From positions 10,289,001 through 10,353,000 of the forward strand of contig OX327697.1 in NCBI GenBank assembly GCA_946807835.1: a DNA stretch of 64,000 bases, read 5' to 3'. Made by a program: the position numbers and the translations under genes. The notes under the pieces were generated by a model that ran no database searches, had not been told where the DNA came from, and saw only the letters and a list, made by a program, of their open reading frames with translations. Of the stretch, positions 11,714 through 24,445 are shown in pieces. How positions within the stretch are numbered: position 1 is the first letter of the stretch; the number at the start of each line of letters is the position of its first letter. The stretch is from Ailanthus altissimus (taxonomy: Eukaryota > Streptophyta > Magnoliopsida > Sapindales > Simaroubaceae).

Positions 11714-12471
11714 AGAGTCTAACGTTTGGTTGGATTTTTTTTATGAGTTAAAATAATTTTTTAATGTTAAAATTTTTTTATAGCGTTTAGTTATAATTAA
11801 AGAAGAGTTTTTAAAGATTAAAAAAATTATTTTAACTCTACTTTTAAAAATTTAAATTTTAAACTTTTTGGAGTAAATTTTTTTAAGTTTTATAAATATT
11901 TATGTAATATAATATATATCCTAATAATATTTTTTTTTATATTATACCATTAATAAAAATAAACTCTATTCAACTAATATATTTTTAATATTTTTTTTAA
12001 AATTATCATACTTCTAATTCTCTATATCTCTGTCACTATTTTTACAAGAATCTATTAAAATCTTTTATTGATTTTTTTATTTTCTTAAATAAAAAGATGT
12101 ATTATTTTATTTTTGATTTTGTACAAAACATAATTATATTAATTTGTTAATTATTATGTATTGATTTTACTTGATTTTTGTGATTTAAGAAATTAAATTT
12201 GATAAAATATGTGATAAATTTAAACTTATATATAAAAAATATTAAATTATTTAAAAATTAAATATAAATTTTATTAAATTTGTTTTTAATAATTTAATAA
12301 CAGATAAATACTTTTAATAATATATAACTAAACGATTTAATATTTTAAAAAACAAATTAATTGACAACTAAACGATAGTAATTTTATCTTAAAGCTCTAC
12401 TTTTAAATGTTTTACTCTAAAAAGTTTTATTTTTAAAAATTTAATTTAAAAAATTCAACCAAACGAGCTCT
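11714..12471. mobile_element. MITE-like element, 758 bp
   Basis: Left end AGAGTCTAACGTTTGGTTGG and the reverse complement of the right end AGAGCTCGTTTGGTTGAATT form an imperfect terminal inverted repeat, with further inverted similarity inside (TTTAACTCTACTTTTAAA against TTTTAAATGTTTTACTCT). The interior is non-coding and over 80 percent AT. GTTTGGTTGAAT-type ends are common among plant non-autonomous DNA elements. A clear target duplication was not found. Confidence 0.5.
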
Positions 12472-13492
12472 AAATTTACATACTAAGTAGCTTCAATATA
12501 TTTAATCTTTAAGACTCTTAAAAACCAAAATGGACAACGTCTATCATGAAACTGAGCCTTAACCTATTTTACAAGAGAAATTACTTTATTTATAAAATAT
12601 AGTTACCACTGAACTATAATCCCAAGATTGTGAAATGGTGATAAAACAAAAGTTTATGTTTAAAAAAAAAAGACACAAAATATACATATATAAGTGAAAA
12701 GAATTCAAATGACAAAAAGTAATATTAAACCCAAATAAATAATTATCTCTGATGAATTAATCATCAACAAGTAGGTATCCCAAATAGTCGCATGGTAGAA
12801 TTTTTCCAATGGATTGTTTGTTGAATAAGTAAAAAGAAGAAAAGAAAAAGAATTACGTCTGGGTTTTAAGTAGTCTCTTATGGTTTTAATTAATAAGTGG
12901 GTCACTATAATCCTGAAAACGATGTTATGGACTTTTCAAGGAATCTAAATCATATTAAAGAAACATATTATTTTAAAATTTTGATAATGGCTAGAATGAG
13001 AATCTGATATAAAAATGATGTTCCCTTAATCCTTTGCATAATATTCTCTGGTTTCTCTTTTTATTGTGATTTAATCTCCAGAAGTTGATGGTAAATGGAT
13101 TGTGCGTAAGCAAGCAATTTCAAGATTCTCTCTTAATGGTTTCATCTTGTGCATAGCATTTCTATTATTAAGATTCAGCTACTACACATCAACTATATAT
13201 ATATATATATATATTGGAGCTAGGCTCGAGCCATGGGTATCATTTTTGCTACACATAGGCTTATAATTTGATCGTATTTTTTTGGTCACGAAACCACAAT
13301 TTAAGTCCTTCATTACTCTGAATTGACATGAATTTTTATTAAAAATAATAACAAAAATAAAAAAGAAAGAAAAAATAATTGAGATTGAGAACAAGCTAAT
13401 GAAGCTGGGAGATAAGATGTGTCATCCCATAGTCTACTCACGTATCACAAATTTAATAGTATCTTTTTGAAAAAACAATCAATACTCTAATG
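12472..13492. other. AT-rich intergenic DNA with TA microsatellite
   Basis: A pure TA run lies at about 13193-13214. Short open frames (12705-12905, 13182-13394 on the minus strand) show no recognisable protein character. Confidence 0.4.
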
Positions 13493-13902
13493 TAAGGGTG
13501 GACAAAAAAAATTGAAAACCGAAAAATTGAACTGAACGGGATAGTTTGGTTTGGTTCAGTTATTTTTTTAACAAAAAATTGAATTGATTTTTTTGGACGA
13601 AAAACCGGCCAATTCAGTTCGGTTCAATTTTTTTTACCAAAAAATATTAAAAAAACCGAACTAAAAATTTAAAAAACTCATAATTTAAAATAAATAAAAA
13701 CAAAACTGAAAAAAAATCAGAAAAATTGAACTAGACCGATCCGAAAAAAATCGGTTCGGTCCGATTTAATTTTTCTCATTAAAAAAATCAGTTTTGGTTT
13801 TATTTTTCAAAAAAATTGAACTGAACCTGTTTGGTTCAATTTCAAACCGGTTCAGTTTGATTTCGAAAAAAATCGAACTGAACCGGACCGTGCCCACCCT
13901 GA
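13493..13902. mobile_element. Non-autonomous hAT element, 410 bp
   Basis: Ends TAAGGGTGGACA and (reverse complement of the right end) TCAGGGTGGGCACGG are inverted repeats of hAT type. Flanking 8-mers ctctaatg (left) and ttttaatg (right) agree at 6 of 8 positions, consistent with an old 8 bp target duplication. Sub-terminal regions are packed with GGTTCGGTT and GAACCGG words, the same words that crowd the ends of the 4.4 kb hAT at 48087-52455, so that element or a relative probably supplied its transposase. No coding capacity. Confidence 0.7.
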
Positions 13903-13910
13903 TTTTAATG

Positions 13911-16280
13911 TAGTTTTAGTTAATACTCATTTATCGCTCTGTAATTTTAAAAATGACCAAAACCCCTTCTACCATTAAGAATATTTTGTTATCTCTTAAC
14001 AGTAAATATGATTTTATAAATTTACCTATAATAATATATGGTTTAATGATTTTACCTTGAAGATTTGAGAATCTCTTAACAGTTGATATGATTTTACAAA
14101 TTTACCTTTAATAATATATGGTTTGACAATTTTACTTTTAAAGATTTGAAAATAAAATAAAATTTTGAACTAGATTTAAACTTTTGACTTTTGGATAATG
14201 GTAATAGAACTTGTCCACTTTACCAAACTTATAATTAATAGAAGTTTTATAAAAATTAATATATATACCTTATATATAAATTAGATTTATTATAAATAAA
14301 AAATTAAATAAATTTTTGGACCAAAAAATCATAAATAATAAATTCAATTAAAGTATGTATAACAAAAGACTTAAAGTTATTATAAAAATGAATTATTTTA
14401 TAATTTTTTTAAATTGATCTAAAAATAAAATAATACTAAAATGTATCACTTACTATAAATAAAGTTATTTTCAAGCTCACAAGTGAATTTTTAGTATTTA
14501 ATATTAAATAATAAAATAAATTTTCATAAAAAAATTCTAAAATTAAATTATAACTTATGAAAATTAAAAAACAAATTAATTTGTAAACAATAAATATTAA
14601 AAATTATATTCAGCTCATACGAAATTTATTTTCATAAATTTTTAAATTAAAATAAATTACTACAAATAAAGAAAATTTCTTCTATGCTCTCAAAATAAGT
14701 TTTAATTATTACAACTACTAATAAAAATTTAATGTTATATCACAAGTAAAATAAAATTATAATTGATCACTAAATACGGAAAATAATTTTTTTTTTTTAC
14801 TTTCGTTGAAAAAGTATTTTTTTAATTAATTTAATTATTTTTATTTGTTTTCAATTAAGTAAGAATAATTAAAAAAATTAAAAGTATTTATAATGGATTT
14901 CTTTTAAAAAAATTCATTTTTTGTAAGGTTATTTGAATTAAACGTTATTTAAAATATTTTTAAACTTATTATTATTAATGATTTTGAGTACCAATATCTT
15001 ATTAACTTATAACTAATAATTTATTTAATTATTTATTGAATATACATACTATCCTTCATAAAATATTAATTAATAATTAATTTGTCTAAGTGGTAAAATT
15101 TCATTATCTTTATTTTAGAGGTTAAGAGTTCAAATCTCCTTTAAGTTCAAAATTTTTCTTTTGTTCTCAAATTTTTAAGAGTAAAATCATCAAATAATAT
15201 ATTATTATGAGTAAATTCGTAAAATAATATAAACAGTGAAAAAATAACAAAAAAATTTAACAGTGGAAAAATTTTGATTTTTAAATGAATATTAACTAAA
15301 ACCATAGAGATAATGTTGTTTTCTCTATCTTTTCCTTTAGTTTGATAAGATTCGGCAAATATTCAGACTGAAGAAATATTAGCGGCTCAAAATATTAGAT
15401 GGGCCAAAGTGAAACGGTGACAAAGAAGTCACTTTTGCCTGTTGAGTATTGACAAATGTCTCCTCCATCAATTCTTTATCACTTGATCATGAGAAAATAA
15501 TTTTTACAACCCAAATGTCTCATCCAGAATAATTCGTTTGATCTGTTTTTATCACCATGCTTCTTTGAAATTTATGTAACGAAAGAATACAAACCGGATA
15601 ATTGCCTGTTTATATTGAAGTGATGAAGAGGAAGCCATGTGATTTCTGCCAATGATAATGCTCTTATCTTTTCTTATAGTCGTTGACATTCAAAGTTTAT
15701 TCTCTTTATCCAATTCGCTCTTTTTGGAAGAATCATTTTAGGTACAAGAGAGTAGTCTTGAAATTTTTAGCTTTAGCCTAAAGCCCATGAATAGGGATCA
15801 TATCTTACTCTCAATAATAATAATGGATGTATCACATCACGTAAGTGATGGAACCACTGAATAATCATGCAGCACAAGTTAGCGCATCTCGTGTTTTTGG
15901 ATAAGAAAGCAGACACCAACTTCAGTGTTCTCAAAATGCAACCACGACTCTGTATAATTTGTATCAAGTAATGTTCATTTGTGTGTTCTAAATGTCTTGA
16001 TTTAGAATGCTAATCGGATTGAGACTGCAAAGTCTGATGTTAATAATTTTATAACAGAAAGAGGTTGCAATGTCCTAGCAACATGAGCCAAAATTTCTGT
16101 ACTATAGACGCACCAAGTCATATGCTTCAGAAGGGATTCTGAGAAGTTCAATTCAAAATGATAGAATCCAAGTGAGTGTGTTATTGTTAAGTCCAAAACT
16201 TTCCACACCATTTCCACTTATTCAACAGGCAATAACTACAAATCTAAACAAAGTTATCGAACAATAGAAATCAGCCCAAT
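13911..16280. other. AT-rich intergenic DNA
   Basis: A near-duplicate pair of about 60 bp, each with ttaacagt.aatatgattttac, lies at about 13995-14045 and 14070-14120. From 15330 the composition is less AT-rich and approaches the 3' end of the glutamine synthetase gene, but no recognisable frame occurs; the open frames at 15773-15967 and 16002-16217 (minus) look like chance. Confidence 0.4.
15085..15175 (+). mobile_element. Possible tRNA-derived SINE relic
   Basis: TGTCTAAGTGGTAAAA resembles a pol III A box and GAGTTCAAATCTCC, about 40 bases later, resembles a B box; this spacing is typical of tRNA-derived plant SINEs. No target duplication or tail was identified, so the call is tentative. 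Confidence 0.3.
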
Positions 16281-16511
16281 CATATAGTTATTAATATAAA
16301 AGTTAAACATTATTCAACCCCACGGACGGCAGGGAATAAATGAACCCCACGGTCATATTTCAAATACAAGGGCAGAAAGCATATCTCAAAAAGCCATATT
16401 AATGAAAACAGATGGAAGACAGACCCTAGTAAAACACAATTCTTTCACTGACTTACGAGTTGGAGGAATCACAGCAAGCAAGCAATATCTGAAAGATGGC
16501 TAGATGAACAC
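16281..16511 (-). other. Probable 3' untranslated region of GS1
   Basis: The region directly downstream of the stop codon on the minus strand is moderately AT-rich, has no open frame, and contains several near-AATAAA words (for example AATAATG and ATTAAT). The exact polyadenylation site cannot be fixed from sequence alone. Confidence 0.45.
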
Positions 16512-19500
16512 TCATGGTTTCCAGAGAATGGTGGTTTCTGCAACCATGGAAGTGACCACGTAAGGATCCATGTTTGAAGCAGGCCTCCTATCCTCAAAAT
16601 AGCCCTTTCCTGCTTTCTCAGTGTCTCGGCCAACACGGATGGATGCCCCACGGTTTGCAACACCCTGTGCAATTACAGAACACACGTTGAAAAATGCACG
16701 GCGTTTAAAAGAAACATCCAATAGGAATGAGATTATGATTCCACTTTTACTAATTCAGTATCCACTAGTGGATGCAAATTACGAATAAATTAGAACTCAA
16801 CAAAGTAATAGAAAAGTGAAGTTTCATTCTTCATACCCATAAGAAAGTGTTGATGTCAGCTGTTTCATGTCTGCCAGTGAGACGGCGCTCATTGCCTTCA
16901 CCATAAGCAGCAATGTGCTCCTTGTGCCTCAGTCCAAGCTTTTCAATTGCCTTCTTGATAACTTCATAGCCTCCATCATTCCTCATGGACTTGGTGCTGA
17001 AACATTTCATAACATTTTATGTATGCAAAGATACAGAACTTCATTTCAATGATCCAATCAAGACAAACACAACATATAAATAACCTGTAGTTTGTGTGAG
17101 CACCAGCTCCATTCCAATCACCCTGGTAGGACAAAAAATTAAAAATGACAGGTACAGTCAATACGCAATGTGACAAATTATAAAACCAAGACAATATCAG
17201 GCCTGCCTTTAAAATTTAAACAAAGTAGAGAGAACTAAGAATCATAAGAGAATAATTTACCTCAATTGGCTTGGGGTTGAAAGATAGAACAACTCCAGCA
17301 ATCTCCGTAATCCTCTGTTAATTTCAAATGTCAACATATTAAGAACACTTCAAAACTTTGATAGATAGTATATTAATTAGAGAAAACATATCTTAAACAA
17401 ATTAAGTATAATAAATTTACCTCCAAAATGTAGCGAGCAACCCACAACTCATCTCCAGCAGAGATTCCGACAGCAGGACCAACTTGAAACTCCCACTATA
17501 TAGCATATGAAAATGATTTAATTATTGAAAACTAGATTTAACCACTAGTCAATTCAAAAAAACCATAATAAACCAGGAAAAGAAGCAAAATTTTGACAAC
17601 TTACCTGCCCTGGCATCACTTCTCCATTGATGCCACTAATGTTAATTCCAGCATATAGACAGGCCTTATAGTGAGAGTCAACAATGTCGCGGCCCCAGGC
17701 TTTGTCAGCACCAACACCACAGTAGTATGGTCCCTATTATGTCAGAATACAGCATTCAAACATAAATCAAGACATAGGAAACAAATCAACAAAAAAAAAA
17801 GAAGCATAATGTTAACTCAAGGAAACTTTAGCTTTATAGGTACTGCAAAAAGAGAATTTGGAGCTCGTGACGACAGCATGAATTTCAAAACAATTTTAAG
17901 CAGGAAAAAACATGTCCAAAAATATATTGTTCTGCACAACACTAGATCAAAATAGCAAGCGCATAAATCAGGAGGGATAGCACTAAATTATCAACTATAC
18001 AAAGAAGAAAAACATCATCTAACATTTACTATTCAAAAGGCAAGCAAACTATAAGGCAGGTTTATCACCAAAGCAGGAACAAAACCAAAAAAATCTTCAA
18101 CAATCAAGGAATTGCAGCATGAACAGAAGGAAGTCTAAGAAAACCTGAGCCCCAGGGAAACCACCAACAGGCCAACCAAGGGGCCATTTGACATCTTTCT
18201 GCAACAAGGTGTATTCCTGCTCAATACCAAACCTGTTTTACCACGTTAGGTAGCAAGTGAATTATATAGTCCAAGAAAAATTACAAAACAAGATACACAC
18301 AAGATAAATAAATAGAAGACAAACATTTAGTGCGGAATAGAAAATACCAGGTTTCTTCAGCAAGAACTTCAGGGTTGCTGAAAATCTTGGCAGCAGCGTG
18401 TCTTTTGTTTGTTGGAATTGGCTCTCCCGCAGGAGTGTAAGCATCACACATAACCTAAGTCAATAAACATTCAGAAAAAAGTGAATTCCATTACATAGAA
18501 ATTTAAATAATGATAACTCTGAAATAAAATAAATAGATATTATACACAATATATAATGATTAATTAGAACTCACAAGAATGTTGTTGCCTCTCCTGAATG
18601 GATCCCTGAAAATAGCTTGAGGACTGTTTAATCACATTAAAATGAAAATCCATCAATATTTGAAACAAAACAAAACTAAAGATTACATTGAAAAGCAAAG
18701 AAAAGGAAAAGCTTACTATAAGATCACTTCACTGTCTTCTCCAGGGGCTTGACCTGTGCTGGAACCATCATAATTCCACTTGGGAAGCTTGGAGGGATCG
18801 CTAACTGGTTCAGGAAGTGTCTGTTAAATCAAACCAAAAAAACATTCAACAAAGTTAGAGAGTGAGAGAAGAAATAAGATAAATACAATAAAAGGTTTCT
18901 TCTTTTCCATTATAAGTAGAAAGTTATTACCCTTGCTTTGCTCCTGAGATCCATGCCAGATCCACCGATCCTGTCAAAAAGTCAAAATTAAAATTAGCAA
19001 AGGCAGCATATACTAGATCAGAACTCAGAGCTAATCATAGACGTATTCAAAGAAAAAATGTACAGAAACTTGTAAGATCATAAGAAACCATTGACTGATC
19101 GCATAGATGAAGATCAAAAGTGAGAATACCCATATTAACTATGAAACCTTCATAAATCCAAAATCCATACTGCAAACTGAAACAGAACGGTGTATAAAAG
19201 CAGAACATAAAGTTGCTGTTTGTTGATACAGGGTACAAGTTAGGAAGTAAAAACAAAATCAAACAAGAACTTTCTTTTATTTTGTAAGGAGAGAAAAAAA
19301 AAAAACACAGGAACACCGCTTGGCTATGCCTATGACAACTATTTGGCTTATGAAAATATTTCTCTCTCTATGTAATATAATTAATCAAAAAGTTCCTTCA
19401 TTTCTTGATATCCCGGCGACAAAACTATAACTCTAGGTCATAGGAAAGCATAATCGTCGAAGCAACAATTCACATATCAGAAAAAGGGAGACTTTTCTAC

Positions 19501-19805
19501 TTCTCTTTCCTGATTTACTTTTCTGGACATCCAAACAAAGAAAAACGAATATAAAAACATCAAAAATAAAACATAAATATGTTGCACCACGCCAGAACTA
19601 GATCAGAACAAAAAAAAATGAAAAATAAAAACCTAACCCATTAACACATACGGAGGTACAAACACATACACACATAGAAACTCAAACAACCAAGAACAGA
19701 GTGAGAGTAAGAGAAGAGAGACTAAACGAACCATATGTACTCAGCGATGACCTTCTCGGTGGATTCTGAGAGGTTAAGGTTGAGAAGATCTGTAAGTAGA
19801 GACAT
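16512..19805 (-). CDS. GS1: Cytosolic glutamine synthetase GS1, 356 aa, 12 coding exons
   Basis: The enzyme makes glutamine from glutamate, ammonium and ATP, and assimilates or re-assimilates nitrogen in the cytosol as a decamer. Exons, in transcript order: 19805-19732, 18970-18931, 18820-18717, 18623-18575, 18454-18348, 18232-18145, 17733-17605, 17495-17421, 17314-17261, 17122-17085, 16996-16837, 16664-16512. All introns are GT-AG and the exons sum to exactly 356 codons plus TGA, the standard length for plant GS1. The protein starts [15 protein letters not shown] with no plastid transit peptide and ends ETTILWKP without the C-terminal extension of plastid GS2, so it is cytosolic. Expected metal and active-site residues are present: E131 in FGIEQEY, E192 and E199 in GEVMPGQWE, H249 in [10 protein letters not shown]330 in GYFEDRRP; the ATP-site motif GDWNGAGAH is intact. 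No lesion was seen. Which GS1 paralogue it is cannot be told. Confidence 0.97.
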
Positions 19806-19900
19806 GTTTCAACGACTCAGACTCGAAAGAGAAACCAACTGCAAATGGGATCTTAATCTAAATATCTCTGCTTTGAACAATAATGTAGAGACGTGAGCAA
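19806..19900 (-). promoter_or_regulatory. Probable 5' untranslated region of GS1
   Basis: About 90 bases lie between a TATA box centred near 19925 and the GS1 start codon at 19803-19805. No upstream ATG in a strong context was evident, and the sequence includes GAGACGTGAGC. The start site is inferred from the TATA distance. Confidence 0.5.
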
Positions 19901-19920
19901 CGGAGGCTGTTGTTGCTGCC

Positions 19921-19930
19921 ATTTTATAGT
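19921..19930 (-). promoter_or_regulatory. TATA box of GS1
   Basis: Minus strand reads ACTATAAAAT, followed by GGCAGCAACAAC. It lies about 116 bases upstream of the GS1 start codon and is the only good TATA element there. Confidence 0.7.
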
Positions 19931-19934
19931 CGGG

Positions 19935-20585
19935 TTTGGAGTGTTGAGAACATAAAACAATTCTAATTTAAATTTAATACAATTCTTTGGGAAAATAGAA
20001 AATATTATTTATAAAAATTAAAAATAGGGCGTTGTTATTTGTTGCTGGTGAATGGTATTATTTAATCGTGAATAATTGGTGGTTATTTTTAAAAAATTAT
20101 TTTTAATAAAAATGTAAGTGGCAGTTTCTGAAAAGTAGGAATTAGAGATACTTTTTAGATTTGCCAGCGGAGAGAATCTGATCAGAGCGTCCACGTTGTT
20201 AGAGATTTTTTAGTAATGGCCCTGCCGGTCATTGCATTTTTTTTTTAACTGCCACCCAGAAATTTTTAAAGCAGTTGGATAAATAATGGATTTACTGCTG
20301 CCCATGAAGAGACTTTTCTTTCCAATATACCAGAATTTTCAAGTATTATGACGGTCACATTAAATTTGCGAATCCGATATGATTTGGACAAAATTATGAT
20401 GCTTGTATCCTATGGGATTATCAATTTTATGTTCAATTGTTCGAATAAGTAATTTAGCCTAATTTATATATCTATTATCAAATAAAAAAATAATTAAGAA
20501 ATAGTATAATAACATTGGCACAATTTAATGAGACATTAAAGTTATTTATGATTTGCCCACCATCTCTTAGTTAAATGGTGGGTAG
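19935..20585. other. GS1 upstream region, AT-rich
   Basis: Probably contains further promoter elements of GS1. No open frame or repeat was recognised before the MITE at 20586. Confidence 0.4.
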
Positions 20586-20760
20586 GAGTAATGTTAGATA
20601 TTTTAAATTATATTTTAAAAAATAATATATTAAACAATGGTAAAATAGTAAAATTTTTAAAATCATCCATTAAAATATTTTATTATCTAATAATTACTTA
20701 ATAAATAATTTTTTGTGATATAATTTGAAATATAAATTAGAATGTCTAGCATTGCTCTCA
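20586..20760. mobile_element. MITE, 175 bp, with 7 bp target duplication
   Basis: GAGTAATGTTAGATATT at the left and the reverse complement AGAGCAATGCTAGACATT at the right form terminal inverted repeats. TGGGTAG occurs directly on both sides (20579-20585 and 20761-20767). The AT-rich interior is non-coding. A 7-8 bp duplication points to a hAT-type or related source. Confidence 0.7.
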
Positions 20761-20819
20761 TGGGTAGTTTTGGTTTTTAATTTGGGACCAAAGTTAAAGT
20801 CCCTTCTTATGTATGGTAT

Positions 20820-21180
20820 CACGTCTCAAGTGTTCTTAATTATTTTCTCAAATAATTAGTGCGCAAAAAATCCTCCTAAATGCTACTTGAACTCATGGAG
20901 CACTATATCAATCGGAACTTTTACAAAATTCGTTAATTTGGATTTAGATGCAAGCTAAGTCCATAATTTGTAAATCGTAGTCGTTGTTTGTATAGAACTA
21001 GTAGTATAAAGGGGAGGGGCTCTCTATTATGTCAAACCATTTTAGTTTGTATAAATTCTTCAGTTATATAATAGAACATTTTTTTCAAACAATTAGTGTG
21101 CGTATTTCTCTCTTTTATAGTCTTTCAATTTACTTAGCACACAATCTAAGGCCACATCTTTCTAAAAAAGATTTGTGATA
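20820..21180 (+). mobile_element. 5' LTR remnant of a chromovirus-like gypsy element
   Basis: It lies directly upstream of a primer binding site, so it should be the end of an LTR. It has a TATA-like ttatataata near 21063. Its left boundary is uncertain because the partner LTR is missing. Confidence 0.4.
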
Positions 21181-21182
21181 TT

Positions 21183-21196
21183 TGGTATCAAAGCCA
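21183..21196 (+). other. Primer binding site, tRNA-Met type
   Basis: TGGTATCAAAGCCA differs by one base from the TGGTATCAGAGC that pairs with plant initiator tRNA-Met, the usual primer of plant gypsy chromoviruses and copia elements. It lies between LTR-like sequence and a gag remnant. Confidence 0.65.
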
Positions 21197-21199
21197 GTT

Positions 21200-21628
21200 C
21201 AAATAAAAAGGTGAAAGATGCAACAATATCGTCAAAGATTAATAAAGATAAGTGTAGGGACCTTAAAACTAAGAGGCACAATAGTGTTCCTCATGAGACA
21301 TCCTTTGATCCTAGCCATATTTGGGGACCATGGTGAATAAGTTTAAGTATTGAATAGTGTTATTGCTACTCAAGTTACAGTGGGTACACCAAGAGTTGAG
21401 ACTCTTAAGCCGAATGAGTTGAGTAGTAAGAGGAATGCTAAAGAGCTTAATAACTTTTTTTGACAAATAGAGAGATACTATAACCTTGTATGTTTTCGAT
21501 CATGCAATTTTTTGGCATTAATTCTATCTAAAGAATTGATTATAGTAAAGGATAATCATTGATTATCACAAGGGAGAAACAAGGAAGTCCATGAATTTTA
21601 AACCCAATCATAACAAAGATAGGTGATG
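21200..21628 (+). pseudogene. Chromovirus-like gag remnant
   Basis: The plus strand translates as VPRV-type sequence VETLKPNE followed by KRNAKELNNFF and QIERYYN, matching the gag pattern P.P..F.G.RNAKELENFLW..E.YF of Tekay/Del-type chromoviruses; a TGA replaces the expected tryptophan before QIERYY. The frame is broken on both sides and a solo LTR interrupts it at 21629. Confidence 0.6.
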
Positions 21629-22934
21629 TGTAATAGCTAAACGCAAGTACATGCTATCGTATCAAGTAATATATGAATGAAGTCCAAGTACCATTCCCAT
21701 AGAGACTTATTTAACTTAATTCTCTCAATCAAATACTAAAATTAATCCTATTTAACTTTTATCCTGATAAATCAAAAAATAAATTTTATCTAATTAACCT
21801 AATTCTACCAAATTAAACATAATCTTAATTAAAAAGCAAACAAGGGTTTTAATTTACCAATAAAAAGAAATCTAGGGTTTCAACTTACCTTATAATATTT
21901 CATTAAACTTATCAATCTCTTAGTTAATCCCTCAATAATAAAGAGTTAGTTAGACTCTAATCTCATCACAAGCATCTATCGATAGTTAAGTGACTATATT
22001 ACACCCTAATAATTATTTATATGTCTATGGTAATCCGAATAGAATGAAACTCATTAAGAAAAAATCTAATCATGTCATACATGCTATTTAGGTATATGTC
22101 TATCCTATATGGAACTCATAGCTATCACTTTATAATCATGTATCAAACTATTTTAGGCTAAACACATAAATTCATTTTTCGAGTTAATTATGATTACTCA
22201 ATCAATCAATATTTGGACATATATAAAGAAAGCATTAAACACAAGATAGAATAAATCAATTTAATCTATTAAGTTCATTAAACTAAGAGAATCAATAAAA
22301 TCTAACTACATATTAGATTCAAAAGTCTAACTTTAGATTAAAAGAGTTTAGCTCATAATGAATCCAAGAGTATCAAGGTAAATAATTAAATACATCATGA
22401 ACAATATCATAATGGTAAGAGAATATAAGAAACTAAACAAGAACACGACTTAGATTGCTTCTCTCTTTCTTGATTAATGTGTAAATCTTGATCTTTAATC
22501 TTGAATTCTTTACTTTAATCTCTTATTTTTATGTTGTGGTTTTGTTTTCCCTAAGTTACCTTTGATATTCTCTCTGTTAGGTTATGAACAATGGTTTTTT
22601 TTTTATTGGCCATCGTAACCTTAAAAACGTAGGGCTTTAAATCCAAGTCATATTATGAGTCTTGAGATAGGAATTTTTTAGTTGCACAGTTGCCCACCGC
22701 TCTCAGACTTGGAAAACGTCTGGGCGTAATGACTAGCTACGAATTGCGATGCTAGCCCTATATTTTTTACACCTATTTTTCATCCGTTTTTCCCTTGATT
22801 TCTCTATTATCTTCACGTCATGGGTAAAAAACCTATACGAGATCAAAACCTCAAATAAATAGCAAATACTCATGATTTGGAGTAAAAATTAAGTCTAAGA
22901 TGATAAAAATAATAGTCTATATATGCCTCTATCA
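21629..22934 (-). mobile_element. Solo LTR of Athila-like family (1.3 kb)
   Basis: On the minus strand it begins TGATAGAGGCATATATAG and ends in GTACTTGCGTTTAGCTATTACA. It matches the LTRs at 695-1689 and 30517-31845 throughout. There is no internal region, and the chromovirus sequence continues on the other side, so it is a solo LTR inserted into that element. A convincing target duplication was not found. Confidence 0.65.
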
Positions 22935-23985
22935 GTGGGAGAGAAAACGAGTCTCACTCTCCATAAAATAAGGAGGGGAAAGGTAAACTACCCATGAGAA
23001 AATAGCCAAGGCGCAATGACAAGAGAAGAATGAGATCTAACTATTTCATTTACAGTGGGGATCAGTAGGTGAGGGACTATTTAAAGAAAAAAAATTTTAG
23101 CGTAATATTTTAGACTCAAAAGACGAGTGAGCAAGGCCAATTGAGATGTTTGCAACTGCTCAATACCTTTAAAACCTAGTGAGCAGCCAGCATATCAACG
23201 AGGAAGGCGCTCATATACGTTGAAGACTACATTAACAGTAAGAAGACACATGCTGGTAGATACTGGGTTACATACAACTTCATTAAGTGTGCAAAAATGG
23301 GGTGCTTGAGCCTTAAGGTAGAGTAAGGGGTTGGTTACCTTAAGACTGTGAATGTTATAGCCAAACTATTAAATGGGGTTGTTTAGGGAGTTGCAATGCA
23401 CCTTGGAACTTGGCGTGGTAAGGTAAACTTTTCGGTAGCACATCTTAATGATTTTGATATTGTTCTTTGTATGGATATCTTGCAGTAGTTTAATATAGTG
23501 TTACTTTGTCAGCACAACTATATGTATCTTGAAGAGGGGAACCTCATATGGTACCAATGGTAAACTAGCCCAAGAGTAAGCAATTCAAGCTAAATGCTAA
23601 CACCAAACTTCTTTTCGTAATGTAACTTAAAAAAGATGGCAAAAAGACGTGACATATCTAACCATTATAAGGGGAACATAAGGTGAAAGAGGTGAGGATG
23701 AGTTACCGAGGGAGGTTATAGAAATGCTCGAATAGCACAAAAAAGTCATGCTAACTGCCAACCAAAGAAACTACCACCAAGAGGTATAATTGAGTTGGGG
23801 TTGCAATTATTGTTTAAGCTTCCAACCATAATTTCATGTTAAACATCTCTACTGGGGTTAGGAGAGTTATAGAGATAGCTCAAGGAATTGTTGGGTACCT
23901 GAGCCATCCAACCACTTAAGGCATCATATGGTTTATTTAGGAATTTTTAGCATAAAAAGTAGGTCCAAGACAAGCGACGGCATGT
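22935..23985 (+). pseudogene. Chromovirus-like gag-pol remnant with protease
   Basis: The plus strand gives MLVDTGLHTTSLSVQKWG, with the retropepsin D-T-G motif, then, after a frame with stops, GVAMHLGTWRGKVNFSVA and HLNDFDIVLCMDILQ, matching the L..W.GK..F.V...DDFDVVLGM.FL block at the end of plant chromovirus protease. The nearest match is the Tekay/Del group. Reverse transcriptase is not found before the next element begins at about 23986. Multiple stops make it a relic. Confidence 0.65.
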
Positions 23986-24445
23986 TGATAATGGCATATT
24001 TGTCATATATTTTCTCATATTTTTATTTCGATATTTTATTATTTTATGAGAATAGATGGTTATTTATGAGCATTATTATTGTTTATAAGGACTTGAACAA
24101 AATTTAAAGAAATAATGCAAAAAGAGCAAAAATATGGACTAAAATACAATGTTTTCAAAATATGGATCTATTGCCCTAGCGTTGGAACAGTGATCAAAAT
24201 AAGAAAATCAAAAAAATTAACCTGTTAAGTCGCAGACTGGTGCCCCAATGTCAGATCATCATCACGCCAGCCATAGTCCAACGCCAACACCTCACCACTC
24301 AAGCGGTGAGGCTATTTACACGCAGCGCTCCAACGACAACAACTAGCGCCCCAGTGGTAGTGAGAGTCATAATTCGACGAGAATTGAAATTTTTAAACTT
24401 ATATTAATCCCTATAAAAGGTCACTCATCCCCAGACTTTAAAAAT
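23986..24445 (+). mobile_element. 5' LTR fragment of a second gypsy element
   Basis: Starts TGATAATGGCATATTTGTC and matches the LTR at 25972-27374 up to about 24445 (cagagcaccc), after which the two diverge. It includes a GC-rich islet at about 24230-24370 (acgccagcc, cagcgctcc, gcgccccag). The downstream part of this LTR and all coding sequence are missing. Confidence 0.6.

Noticed and set aside
15085..15175. A tRNA gene
   Set aside because: The A and B box-like words are too diverged and cannot be folded into a full cloverleaf by eye; a SINE relic is the more likely reading.
16469..17955. Short open frames within the glutamine synthetase locus on either strand
   Set aside because: Each is a GS1 exon read through into its intron, or an antisense shadow. 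The spliced model accounts for all of them.
21629..22939. Target duplication for the solo LTR in the chromovirus remnant
   Set aside because: Flanks TGATG and GTGGG do not match in any sensible register, so none is claimed.
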